64,000 nt of DNA from Roseiarcus sp963759955 (GTDB lineage: Bacteria > Pseudomonadota > Alphaproteobacteria > Rhizobiales > Beijerinckiaceae), in assembly GCA_963759955.1 (NCBI GenBank), contig CAVXCA010000087.1:8991-72990 (forward strand). Direction: 5' to 3'. Every line of letters starts with the position of its first letter. Position 1 is the stretch's first letter. Shown piece after piece: positions 1 to 9,503 of the stretch. Under the pieces are notes generated by a model. The model searched no databases, was not told the origin of the DNA, and saw only the letters and a program-made list of their open reading frames with translations. A program made the position numbers and the translations under genes.

Positions 1-3000
1 GGCCGCCGCGCCTTTGAAGCGGCAATCTCCTATCGCCCGCCCATGCGAAATTGGATGGCGCGTCTCAACCGGTCGCTTGGCGTCAGCGGCTATGTCACGG
101 CGATTTCTCTTGTCGCCGCGATCCTCCTTGCCGCGCCGCTGCTCGTGCTTGCCGCGGCGGGAATCAACCCGGCCTTTCTATGCCTGCTTGGCGTCCTCGG
201 CGCCATTCCCGCGATTGACGCCGCCGTCGCTTTCGTCAATCGCGGGGTCAACCTTGGCTTCGCGGCGACGCTGCTGCCCGGTCTCGAGCTGCGCGACGGG
301 GTTCCCTCGCACTTGCGCACGCTTGTCGCGGTGCCGACGTTGTTGACTACCGTGGAGGCGGTAGACGAGCAGATCGAACGGCTCGAGATCCATCACCTCG
401 CGAGTCCGGAAGGCGATCTGCACTTCGCGCTGGTTTCCGACTGGACCGACGCCGCAAACGAACACGCCGAAGGCGACGGGGCGCTCGTCGCGGCGGCGAC
501 CGAAGGCATCGCGCGCCTCAATCTGCGCTACGGCCCGGCGCCGGGCGGCGTCCGCTTTCTGCTTCTGCATCGCCGTCGCGTCTGGAACGAAGGCGAAGCG
601 CGTTGGATCGGCTGGGAACGCAAGCGCGGCAAGCTGCACGAACTGAACCGGCTGCTGCGCGCCGCGACCGACACCACCTTCATCGACGCCGGCGCCGGTC
701 CCCCGGCCGCACCGACCGATGTACGCTACGTCGTGACGCTCGACGCGGACACGCGATTGCCGCGCGATGCGGTGCGACGCCTGATCGGGAAGATGGCGCA
801 TCCGCTGAATCGGCCGCGCTTCGACTCGACCGCCGGCAGGGTCGTCGAAGGCTACGCGGTGTTGCAGCCCCGCGTCACGCCTTCCCTGCCGATCGGCCGG
901 GAAGGCTCGCTATTCCAGAGCATCTTCTCGAGCTTGAGCGGGATCGATCCCTACGCCTCGGCCGTTTCCGATGTCTATCAGGATTTGTTCGGCGAAGGCT
1001 CTTATGCGGGCAAAGGCATCTATGACGTCGACGCTTTCGAGGCCGCGCTCGCCGGTCGGGCGCCGGACTCGACCCTCCTCAGCCACGATCTGTTCGAAGG
1101 CGTGTTCGCGCGCGCCGGGCTCGCCTCGGATATCGAAGTCGTCGAGGAATTCCCGGCGCGCTACGATGTCGGCGCCATTCGCCATCACCGTTGGGCGCGC
1201 GGCGACTGGCAATTGCTGCCCTGGATCCTTGGCCGCGCACCAAGGCAAGCGGGCGTAGAGCGTGCGACGAGCGCCATTCCCGCGATCGGCCGATGGAAAA
1301 TGCTCGATAATCTGCGCCGAACGCTCTCGGCGCCCGCTGCAGTGCTCGCTCTGCTCGCGGGTTGGACTCTGCCGCTTCACGCGGCGCTGATCTGGACCCT
1401 ATTCGTCGTCTTGACGATCGTGGCGCCGACTCTCATCCCGGTCGTTGCGGCCATTCCGCCGCGACGACCGGGCGTGACGATCTCGAGCCATGTGCGCGCG
1501 CTCGGCGGCGATCTCCGTCTTGCCTTGACGCTCTCGACCCTGACCATCGCGTTTCTGGCGGATCAGGCGTGGCTCATGGCCGATGCGATCGGCCGCACCC
1601 TCTGGCGCTTGGGCGTGAGCCGGCGCCATCTGCTCGAATGGGTTCCGGCGGCGCAGGCGACGATTGGTCCGCATCTCGACCTCATGGGCTTGACGCGCCG
1701 CATGGCGGGGGCGATCGTCATTGGCGCCGTCGCAGCGATTGTCGCTTTGGCGTTCGGCCGCGGGTCATGGCCCTTGGCGCTTCCCTTCGCCGCGCTTTGG
1801 GTCGCCTCGCCGGCCGTCGCGCGCCGGGTCAGTCTTTCTCCCGGAGCGACTGCCCACTTGCCGATGTCCGACGCCGACGCCGATGCGCTCAGGCGAACCG
1901 CACGCCGCACCTGGCGATTCTTCGAGACCTTTGTAACGCCGGCCGACAACATGCTGCCGCCCGACAATTTTCAGGACAACCCGACGCCGGCGATCGCACA
2001 TCGGACGTCGCCGACCAATCTCGGCCTCTATCTCCTTTCCGTCGTCAGCGCTCGCGACTTCGGTTGGATCGGGACCGACCGGGCGATCGATCGGCTCGAG
2101 GCGACGCTTGCGACGATGAACGGCCTGCAACGGTTCCGCGGACACTTCTACAATTGGTACGACACGCGCGATCTGCGCCCGCTCGACCCGAGATACGTGT
2201 CCACCGTTGATAGCGGCAACTTGGCCGGACACCTGATCGCGCTGGCGAACGCGTGCCGGGAATGGAGGGACCGCCCGTTTGCGGCGCAGCGACGCCTCGA
2301 CGGCGTCGCCGACGCTATCGACATAACTTGCGCGGAATCCGCCCGCTTGCGCGACGGCGGCCAGACGCAAACCGTGACCCTGCGCCAGCTTGACGACGCG
2401 CTCGCCGTGGTGGCGCTCGCTGTGCGACAGGCGCCGCTTTCGGACGACGAACTCGCGGCGCGGCTCGTCGGCATGGCCACCGAAGCCGAGACGATGACTG
2501 ACATTGCCGGGGCGCTCGCGATCGAACGCGGCGACGGCAGCGGCGCCGATATGCTGTTCTGGGCGCAAGCAAGCCTGACCTCGATCGCCGCTCACCGCCA
2601 GGATCTCACGCGGTCCGAGGACGCCGCCCGCTCCCTGAAGGCGCGGCTCTCGATCCTCGAAAGCACGGCGCGGTCGATGGCGCTCGCGATGGACTTTGGT
2701 TTCTTGTTCGACCGCGACCGCCAGTTGCTGTCGATCGGATTTCTCGCGCCGGAAGGCGCGCTCGATTCGAACTGCTACGATCTGCTGGCTTCCGAGGCGC
2801 GGCTCGCCAGCTTTTTTGCGATCGCCAAGGGCGACGTCGCCGCCAAGCATTGGTTTCGGCTCGGCCGCGCCGCGACGCCCGTAGCGCATGGCGCCGCGTT
2901 GATTTCGTGGTCGGGATCGATGTTCGAGTACCTGATGCCCTCGCTCGTCATGCGCGCGCCGGCGGGAAGCTTGCTCGAACAGACCAACCGTCTGGTCGTG

Positions 3001-6000
3001 CGCCGCCAGATCGATTACGCCGCGAAGCTGGGCCTGCCCTGGGGCATATCCGAATCCGCTTACAATGCCCGCGACCTGGAGCTCACTTACCAATATTCCA
3101 ACTTCGGCGTTCCTGGCCTCGGGTTGAAGCGGGGTCTCGGCGAAAATCGGGTGATCGCCCCCTACGCCACCGCTCTGGCGGCGATGGTCGATCCTCGCGC
3201 GGCCGCGGCCAATCTGGCGCGTTTGGCCAAGGTCGGCGCGCAAGGCCGCTATGGCTTTTACGATGCGCTGGACTATACGCCGACGCGCGTGCCCGAGGGC
3301 GGAAGCGTCGCCATCGTGCGAGCCTTCATGGCGCATCATCAGGGCATGACGATCGTCGCCATCGCCGACGCTCTTTTCAACGGCGTGATGCGGGAGCGCT
3401 TCCATGCCGAGCCGATCGTCAAGGCCAGCGAACTGTTGTTGCAGGAGCGCATGCCGCGCGACGTCGCGGCCGCGCGTCCGTGGGCGGCGGAAGTGAAGTC
3501 CGCCGCCGCCGCTCGCGACGTCGAACCGTCCGGCGGACGTCGGTTCGCCTCCGCACATCAGGCGACGCCCGCCACGCACCTTCTCTCTAACGGCCGCTAC
3601 GCCACCATGCTAACTTCCGCGGGCTCCGGATACAGCCGCTGGGGCGATCTGGCGCTGACGCGCTGGCGCGAGGACGCCACCTGCGACGACTTCGGCTCCT
3701 ACCTCTTCGTCAAGGACGTGCGCAGCGGCGTGGCGTGGTCGGCGGGCTTTCAGCCGAGCGGCGTCGAGCCGGACGATTACGCCGTGGTGTTCAATGAGGA
3801 CCGCGCCGAGGTGACGCGCCGCGACGGCTCGCTGACGACGACATTGGACGTGCTCGTTTCGGCCGAGGACGACGCCGAAGTTCGCCGCGTTTCGATTACG
3901 AATTCCGGCGCCCGCACCCGCGAAATCGAAATCACGTCCTATGCGGAACTCGTTCTGGCGCCTCAAAGCGCCGATATCGCGCATCCCGCCTTCTCGAAGC
4001 TGTTCGTCGAAACGGAATATCTGGTCGACGTCGGCGCGATCCTGGCGACGCGGCGAAGACGCGCGCCGAGCGAGCCGGAAATCTGGGCCGCGCATCTGAG
4101 CGTCGTCGATGGCGAAGCCGTCGGCGCCGCCGAATTTGAAACCGACAGAGCGCGATTCCTGGGTCGTGGCCGAGGCGTCTGCACGCCTATCGCCGTGATG
4201 GACAGCCGGCCGCTCTCGAATTCGATCGGCGCGGTCCTCGACCCGATCTTCTCGATCCGCCGCCGCATCCGCGTAGCGCCCGGCGCGACCGTTCGCGTGG
4301 CCTTCTGGACCATCGCCGCCTCCACTCGCGATGCGTTGCTCGACGGCGTCGACAAGCATCGCGACGCCACCGCGTTCGCGCGCGCCTCGATGTTGGCGTG
4401 GACGCAGGCTCAGGTGCAGCTTCATCATCTCGGCGTGACGGCGGGCGAGGCCGGGCTGTTTCAGCGGCTTGCGGGACATGTGATCTACTCCGCGCCGGCC
4501 TTGCGCCCTTCCTCGGACGCGATCGTGCGGGGCGCCGGCGCGCAGTCCGGCCTGTGGTCGCAGGGTGTTTCCGGCGATTTGCCTATCGTGCTGTTGCGCA
4601 TCGCCGATGTCGAACATCTCGACATCGTCCGCGAATTGCTGCAGGCGCATGAATATTGGCGGATGAAACAACTCGCCGTCGATCTCGTCATCCTGAACGA
4701 GCGCCGATCCTCCTATGTCCAGGAGCTTCAGATCGCGATCGAGACTCTGGTCAGGGCGAGCCAGTCGCGTCCACAGCCCGGCGCGGAAAACCAGCCGGGC
4801 CGCGTTTTCGTGCTGCGCGCAGATCTCATTCCGGCGGAAATGCGCGCCCTTCTGAGTTCTGTCGCGCGCGTGGTTCTGCCGGCGCAGCGTGGCGGGCTCT
4901 TCGAGCAACTCGAGCGCATCGTGGAGCCTCTCGCGTCGGCGAGAGTCGCGCCGAAGCGCGTCGTCGCGCGTTTGCAGCCGCCGTTGCGGCCTCGCCCTCC
5001 CGACCTCGAATTCTTCAACGGACTCGGCGGCTTCGCGCGAGACGGCGCCGAGTATGTGACGATCCTTGGGCCGGGCCAATCGACGCCCGCGCCATGGATC
5101 AACGTGATCGCCAATCCGGCCTTCGGCTTCCAGGCGGGAACCGAGGGCGGCGGCTACACCTGGTCGGTCAACAGTCGTGAGAACCAGATCACGCCGTGGT
5201 CCAACGACCCCGTCAGCGATCGCGGCGGCGAAGCTTTCTATTTGCAGGACGACGACGCCGGCGACTTGTGGAGCCCGACGGCGCTTCCGATCCGCGACCC
5301 GGCGGCTACCTACATCGCCCACCACGGTCGCGGATACAGCCGATTCGAGCATGTCGCGCACGGGATCGCGTCCGATCTTCTCCAATACGTTCCGGTCGAC
5401 GCGTCGATCAAGATTTCGCGCCTCGTGCTGACCAATCGGTCGACCCGACCGCGCCGGCTCAGCGTGACCGCTTATGTCGAATGGGTTCTCGGCCCCTCGC
5501 GTTCGGCCTCGCAGGCGTTCGTTTCGACGGAACTCGACGTCGCCACGGGGGCGATCTTCGCCCGCAATCCCTGGAACATGGGCTTCGGATCGCGTGTCGC
5601 TTTCGCCGATTTGCGCGGCGCGCAGACCGACTGGACCGGCGATCGGCGCGAGTTCATCGGGCGCAACGGCGCGCTCGCCGATCCCGCCGCGCTCGCCGGC
5701 GTGGCGCCGCTGTCGAAGAAGGTCGGCGCCGGCCTCGATCCTTGCGCGGCGATGCGCACGAAAATCGAACTGCCGCCCAACGGCAGCGTCGAAATCGTCT
5801 GTTTCCTCGGCGAAGCCGCGAGCGCGGACGAGGCGCGCAGTCTAATCACGCGCTATCGCGCCGCCGATCTCGACGCCGTCGAAGCCGAGATCGCGCGCAA
5901 ATGGGACGAAATTCTCGGCGCAGTCGTCGTCAAGACGCCGGATCGCGCGATGGACGTCATGCTCAATGGCTGGCTCATCTACCAGACGCTGAGCTGCCGG

Positions 6001-7413
6001 GTCTGGGCGCGCTCCGGTTTCTACCAAGCGAGCGGCGCCTATGGTTTCCGCGATCAATTGCAGGACGGCATGGCGCTCGCCGCCTCGCAGCCCGCGCTGA
6101 CGCGCGAGCATCTGCTACGCGCCGCGGCGCGCCAGTTCGTCGAGGGCGACGTTCAGCATTGGTGGCTGCCGCATTCCGGCCAAGGCGTGCGCACCCGCAT
6201 CTCCGACGATCGCCCGTGGTTGGCCTTCGCAGTCGCCCATTACGTCGACGCCACCGCGGACGTCGCCGTCCTCGACGAGACGATCCCGTTCCTGGAAGGC
6301 CAGGCGTTGGAGCCGGGCGAGCACGACAGCTTCTTCGCTCCAAGCGTCTCCGACCGGACGGCGACACTGTTCGAGCATTGCGCGCTCGCCCTCGACGCCA
6401 GCCTCGCGCTCGGCGGCCATGGGCTTCCCCTGATGGGAACCGGCGACTGGAACGACGGCATGAACCGCGTCGGCGAAAAGGGCGCCGGCGAAAGCGTTTG
6501 GCTCGGCTGGTTCTTGCATGCCGCGCTGACGGCATTCATTCCGCTCGCTCGGGCGCGCCGGCAAACCAAACGCGCTGTGAAATGGGCCGCGCATGCCGCA
6601 GGGCTGCAGGCCTCGCTGGAGCGCGAGGCGTGGGACGGCGATTGGTATCGGCGAGCCTATTTCGACGACGGCGAGCCGCTGGGCTCGGCGGCGAGCGCGG
6701 AATGCCGTATCGATTCGATCGCGCAATCCTGGGCCGCGCTCTCGGGCGCGGCGGCGCCGGAACGGGCGATGCAAGCGATGAACGCGGTCGAACGCGAACT
6801 GATTCGGCGCGGCGACGGCCTGGCGCTGCTGTTCGCGCCGCCATTCGACAAGACCGCGCAGGATCCCGGCTACATCAAGGGCTATCCCCCTGGCGTGCGC
6901 GAGAATGGCGGCCAGTACACCCATGCCGCCTTGTGGTCGGTGATGGCTTTTGCCGCGCTTGGCGATGGCGACAGGGCCGTCGAGTTGTTCTCGCTGCTCA
7001 ATCCGATCAATCATGCGCGCGCCCGCGCCGACGTGCTTCGCTACAAGGTGGAGCCTTATGTCGTCGCGGCGGACGTCTACGCGAGACCGCCCCATGTCGG
7101 GCGCGGCGGCTGGACGTGGTACACGGGCTCGGCGGGTTGGATGCAGCGCGCGGGCGTCGAGAGCATTCTCGGACTGCGCCTTCGCGGCGCTTTCTTGCAT
7201 CTCGACCCGTGCATTCCCAGAGCGTGGGCGGCGTTCGAGATCAGCGTTCGGCGGCAATCCGCGCGATACGAAATCATCGTCGACAATGCCGCCGGCGTCA
7301 GCCGAGGCGTCCGCTTCGCTGAGATCGACGGCGTTGAAATTACCGAGCGGCCGTTACGACTGCGCATGGTCGACGACGGCGCTGTCCATCGCGTTCGCGT
7401 CACGCTAGGCTGA
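1..7413 (+). CDS. ndvB: cyclic beta-1,2-glucan synthase NdvB/ChvB, 5' end outside window
   Basis: Very large inner-membrane enzyme that builds periplasmic cyclic beta-1,2-glucan from UDP-glucose, used in osmoadaptation and host interaction. The frame is open to the left edge, so the ATG at 43 is internal and a few hundred N-terminal residues are missing (the family is about 2,800 long; 2,470 are here). In order: membrane segments just after the edge; a GT84 glycosyltransferase with LDADT near 738-752 and RHHRWARGDWQ near 1180-1212; more membrane helices to about 1830; a glycoamylase-like middle domain around 2000-3400; carbohydrate-binding sandwich regions; and a C-terminal GH94 phosphorylase-like domain with MGTGDWNDGMN at 6433-6465. 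The stop is TGA at 7411-7413. Domain order and motifs make the call firm. No frameshift is seen. Confidence 0.95.
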   Translation, partial: GRRAFEAAISYRPPMRNWMARLNRSLGVSGYVTAISLVAAILLAAPLLVLAAAGINPAFLCLLGVLGAIPAIDAAVAFVNRGVNLGFAATLLPGLELRDGVPSHLRTLVAVPTLLTTVEAVDEQIERLEIHHLASPEGDLHFALVSDWTDAANEHAEGDGALVAAATEGIARLNLRYGPAPGGVRFLLLHRRRVWNEGEARWIGWERKRGKLHELNRLLRAATDTTFIDAGAGPPAAPTDVRYVVTLDADTRLPRDAVRRLIGKMAHPLNRPRFDSTAGRVVEGYAVLQPRVTPSLPIGREGSLFQSIFSSLSGIDPYASAVSDVYQDLFGEGSYAGKGIYDVDAFEAALAGRAPDSTLLSHDLFEGVFARAGLASDIEVVEEFPARYDVGAIRHHRWARGDWQLLPWILGRAPRQAGVERATSAIPAIGRWKMLDNLRRTLSAPAAVLALLAGWTLPLHAALIWTLFVVLTIVAPTLIPVVAAIPPRRPGVTISSHVRALGGDLRLALTLSTLTIAFLADQAWLMADAIGRTLWRLGVSRRHLLEWVPAAQATIGPHLDLMGLTRRMAGAIVIGAVAAIVALAFGRGSWPLALPFAALWVASPAVARRVSLSPGATAHLPMSDADADALRRTARRTWRFFETFVTPADNMLPPDNFQDNPTPAIAHRTSPTNLGLYLLSVVSARDFGWIGTDRAIDRLEATLATMNGLQRFRGHFYNWYDTRDLRPLDPRYVSTVDSGNLAGHLIALANACREWRDRPFAAQRRLDGVADAIDITCAESARLRDGGQTQTVTLRQLDDALAVVALAVRQAPLSDDELAARLVGMATEAETMTDIAGALAIERGDGSGADMLFWAQASLTSIAAHRQDLTRSEDAARSLKARLSILESTARSMALAMDFGFLFDRDRQLLSIGFLAPEGALDSNCYDLLASEARLASFFAIAKGDVAAKHWFRLGRAATPVAHGAALISWSGSMFEYLMPSLVMRAPAGSLLEQTNRLVVRRQIDYAAKLGLPWGISESAYNARDLELTYQYSNFGVPGLGLKRGLGENRVIAPYATALAAMVDPRAAAANLARLAKVGAQGRYGFYDALDYTPTRVPEGGSVAIVRAFMAHHQGMTIVAIADALFNGVMRERFHAEPIVKASELLLQERMPRDVAAARPWAAEVKSAAAARDVEPSGGRRFASAHQATPATHLLSNGRYATMLTSAGSGYSRWGDLALTRWREDATCDDFGSYLFVKDVRSGVAWSAGFQPSGVEPDDYAVVFNEDRAEVTRRDGSLTTTLDVLVSAEDDAEVRRVSITNSGARTREIEITSYAELVLAPQSADIAHPAFSKLFVETEYLVDVGAILATRRRRAPSEPEIWAAHLSVVDGEAVGAAEFETDRARFLGRGRGVCTPIAVMDSRPLSNSIGAVLDPIFSIRRRIRVAPGATVRVAFWTIAASTRDALLDGVDKHRDATAFARASMLAWTQAQVQLHHLGVTAGEAGLFQRLAGHVIYSAPALRPSSDAIVRGAGAQSGLWSQGVSGDLPIVLLRIADVEHLDIVRELLQAHEYWRMKQLAVDLVILNERRSSYVQELQIAIETLVRASQSRPQPGAENQPGRVFVLRADLIPAEMRALLSSVARVVLPAQRGGLFEQLERIVEPLASARVAPKRVVARLQPPLRPRPPDLEFFNGLGGFARDGAEYVTILGPGQSTPAPWINVIANPAFGFQAGTEGGGYTWSVNSRENQITPWSNDPVSDRGGEAFYLQDDDAGDLWSPTALPIRDPAATYIAHHGRGYSRFEHVAHGIASDLLQYVPVDASIKISRLVLTNRSTRPRRLSVTAYVEWVLGPSRSASQAFVSTELDVATGAIFARNPWNMGFGSRVAFADLRGAQTDWTGDRREFIGRNGALADPAALAGVAPLSKKVGAGLDPCAAMRTKIELPPNGSVEIVCFLGEAASADEARSLITRYRAADLDAVEAEIARKWDEILGAVVVKTPDRAMDVMLNGWLIYQTLSCRVWARSGFYQASGAYGFRDQLQDGMALAASQPALTREHLLRAAARQFVEGDVQHWWLPHSGQGVRTRISDDRPWLAFAVAHYVDATADVAVLDETIPFLEGQALEPGEHDSFFAPSVSDRTATLFEHCALALDASLALGGHGLPLMGTGDWNDGMNRVGEKGAGESVWLGWFLHAALTAFIPLARARRQTKRAVKWAAHAAGLQASLEREAWDGDWYRRAYFDDGEPLGSAASAECRIDSIAQSWAALSGAAAPERAMQAMNAVERELIRRGDGLALLFAPPFDKTAQDPGYIKGYPPGVRENGGQYTHAALWSVMAFAALGDGDRAVELFSLLNPINHARARADVLRYKVEPYVVAADVYARPPHVGRGGWTWYTGSAGWMQRAGVESILGLRLRGAFLHLDPCIPRAWAAFEISVRRQSARYEIIVDNAAGVSRGVRFAEIDGVEITERPLRLRMVDDGAVHRVRVTLG

Positions 7414-7566
7414 GACGCGCCGCCGCACGGATATGTTCGGCGAAGGGGCTGAGCGCTGATCGGCATGGCAAGCCTCTGACGTGATTGAAATAGGTTGGGT
7501 CAATGTTCGCAGTCGATTCCAATCGCGATGCGCCGGTCGTTATGATCGTATCCTTCGTCCCGCCAC

Positions 7567-7977
7567 TTATTGCATGAGTTCGAGACTGACTCGTGCGATG
7601 CCCGCTTGGCGCATGCCGAGCTCGTCAGCCGCGACGGTCGAGACGTCGATGATGCGACCGCGGGCGAATGGTCCACGATCGACGATGGTGACGACCACAC
7701 TGCGGCCATTGTCGAGATTGTGGACCCGCACGCGCGTTCCGAACGACAGCGTGCGATGCGCGGCGATCAGGCCGCTATAATTGGGATTATGATAATAGGT
7801 CGCCAGGCCGGATTCATCCGCCAAGGCGCCCGAAGATGTGAGAGCGACTCCAAACGCCGCGATAATGACGCGCTTCAGCAAAGCCTTCTTTTTTCCCACG
7901 TTCGCCGCCCTGCCCCAATGAAAGGTCGCCCTGTCTTTGCGCGGCCGCCAACACAGTCCGATTTGATGCCGGTTCAT
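7567..7977 (-). CDS. RlpA-like double-psi beta-barrel exported protein
   Basis: 136-residue protein with a hydrophobic export segment (about residues 33-53, ending SSGALA) followed by one double-psi beta-barrel domain. The RlpA signature is visible as ASGLATYY-like ESGLATYY, then FGTRVRVHNLDNGRSV, VDRGPF and GRIIDVS. The family is septal-ring or peptidoglycan-associated lytic transglycosylase, acting in the periplasm; this one lacks a SPOR domain. The ATG at 7977 is chosen because AGGAGG lies six bases upstream, although this leaves an unusually long basic n-region of about 32 residues. An internal GTG at 7899 would give a more typical signal peptide. A GTAGATTCCGA box lies about 60 bp upstream. 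Substrate and activity are inferred from the family only. Confidence 0.82.
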   Translation of the reverse strand: MNRHQIGLCWRPRKDRATFHWGRAANVGKKKALLKRVIIAAFGVALTSSGALADESGLATYYHNPNYSGLIAAHRTLSFGTRVRVHNLDNGRSVVVTIVDRGPFARGRIIDVSTVAADELGMRQAGIARVSLELMQ

Positions 7978-8034
7978 GACCGCCTCCTGTTTCAGGGCTG
8001 GACATGTTGAGGCGTCATAATCTGGCTTTAGGCA

Positions 8035-8049
8035 AGAATCGGAATCTAC
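8035..8049 (-). promoter_or_regulatory. stress-island box, copy upstream of the RlpA-like gene
   Basis: Reads GTAGATTCCGATTCT toward the RlpA-like gene, 58 bp before its ATG. One of 12 copies of the same 15-bp element in this window. This is the one copy whose TAT (position 31) is not at the usual 37-40 spacing. Confidence 0.6.
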
Positions 8050-8181
8050 GTACGCGGATGTTTCTTGTCATCTCAACGCGAAAAGTCCTACGCAGCCCAC
8101 TCTGGTCATTTTCTTGCGACGGCAAGGAGGCGAAATGCGCTCTGTCGCCATTTGCTGCACAGATTTCCTGCCTGTGCGATT

Positions 8182-9297
8182 TTATACGATATCCTTGAGC
8201 ACTCTAATATCGACTTCGATAACAATTATAACAACGTAACAGTACTCACTCCATGTCAGGCACAGCGCCACGTTGCTCGGAATTCCGTCGATATACTCAA
8301 CAATTTGGGCTGAAAGCCCGAACCCGGCGGCGCGCAAGTCACGCTCCCACCGCGTATAGAACTCGGCCGCTTCGCCCCTTAGGGTGGTCGGCCAGTCCGC
8401 CTCGGCGACGTCGATCTTGCGACCGCCATCGCTACAAAGGTCACAGGGAAAGCGAATAAGCTCGAAACTATTCTCGCCGCGCGCCGCCGCCGCTTGAGCG
8501 CGCTCGAGCAACGCTGTCCACGCCGGCGTGCCGACGTGTTCCCCCAGCATGACTTTGACCCGACGTTCCAGGTCCAGCTTCACCTGTTCTTTGGCTGCGA
8601 TCGCTTCGTCCCTCTGGGCCTGCTTTGAAGTGGTCACGAGGGTGAGAAACGCTTCGGCCGTGATCGCGGGCGGGGCGACGAGCGGGGCTGCGGACGGCGC
8701 CGCCGACGCAGGCGCCTCCGGCGGTCGGCTCTCGGTTTTCATCATCCCGGCGAGCATGGCGGCAAAGCCGCCAAGGGGTCGACGCGTCGCCGGCTGCGGA
8801 GCCGTGGTCGCCATGGCGCGCACCAAGTCCGACCGGCTGACGATCCCCGCGATGCGGCCCCAGCGCATGACAGGTAGCCGTTTTATGTCATAGGCGCGGA
8901 GCATCTCGGCAACCTCATGCAGAGGCGCATTGGCTTCGATGGTCATGACAGGGGCGCGCATGACCTGCTCGACGGGCCGAGCGGCTAGCGTGTCAAGAGG
9001 TTCGGCCAGAGGCTGACCATCCCCAAGCAGCCCCAGCCACCAGTCGCGCCGGGCCACCCGATCGGCGTCGTCGCGGCCAAGCAAATCGCCTTCGCTGACA
9101 ATTCCAAGCAGTTGCTGCTCGACGCCGAGCACGGGAACGGCGCTGATGCAATTTTCGAGCAGCAGGAGCGCGACATCGCGCACGCTGGTCCCAACCGGAA
9201 CAGAGACGATATTCGTGGTCATGATATCGCCGGCCGTCTCAGGGCTAGGCGTGACTGCGGGCCGATCCGCCGTGGCGCTCGCCGATGCGTTTGTCAT
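8182..9297 (-). CDS. CBS-domain pair protein with long C-terminal extension
   Basis: 371 residues. Residues about 20-165 form two CBS motifs: first GDIMTTNIVSVPVGTSVRDV with a later IVSEGDLLGRDD, then VEQVMRAPVMTIEANAPLHEV with IVSRSDLVRAM. Such pairs bind adenosyl ligands and regulate attached or partner proteins. A low-complexity Ala/Pro linker (about 170-210) leads to an unrecognised C-terminal part with a Lys/Arg-rich helix and a CDLC motif. The last 20 or so residues are hydrophobic (YCYVVIIVIEVDI) and encoded by unusually AT-rich DNA at 8185-8245. This may be a replaced C-terminus. No 15-bp stress box is seen upstream. The likely role is a cytoplasmic energy or redox sensor; the partner is unknown. 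Confidence 0.8.
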   Translation of the reverse strand: MTNASASATADRPAVTPSPETAGDIMTTNIVSVPVGTSVRDVALLLLENCISAVPVLGVEQQLLGIVSEGDLLGRDDADRVARRDWWLGLLGDGQPLAEPLDTLAARPVEQVMRAPVMTIEANAPLHEVAEMLRAYDIKRLPVMRWGRIAGIVSRSDLVRAMATTAPQPATRRPLGGFAAMLAGMMKTESRPPEAPASAAPSAAPLVAPPAITAEAFLTLVTTSKQAQRDEAIAAKEQVKLDLERRVKVMLGEHVGTPAWTALLERAQAAAARGENSFELIRFPCDLCSDGGRKIDVAEADWPTTLRGEAAEFYTRWERDLRAAGFGLSAQIVEYIDGIPSNVALCLTWSEYCYVVIIVIEVDIRVLKDIV

Positions 9298-9503
9298 GCG
9301 ATCCTTTCCGCAGCGCCAAGAGTGCGCGGCATGCGACGTTTCACGAACTCGGTCGGGCCTAGGCCAGAGACTCCATTGTGTTCGCGCCGCCGCGGATCAG
9401 CGGAGCGGTCACTTGGTTGACACCGGCGCGGGACCCCGGGGTCGAGAGCGAAAAGAGCGAACGAGGCGCGCAAGCGGCGCGTCGCCGTTGGCGTGAGTGG
9501 GCG

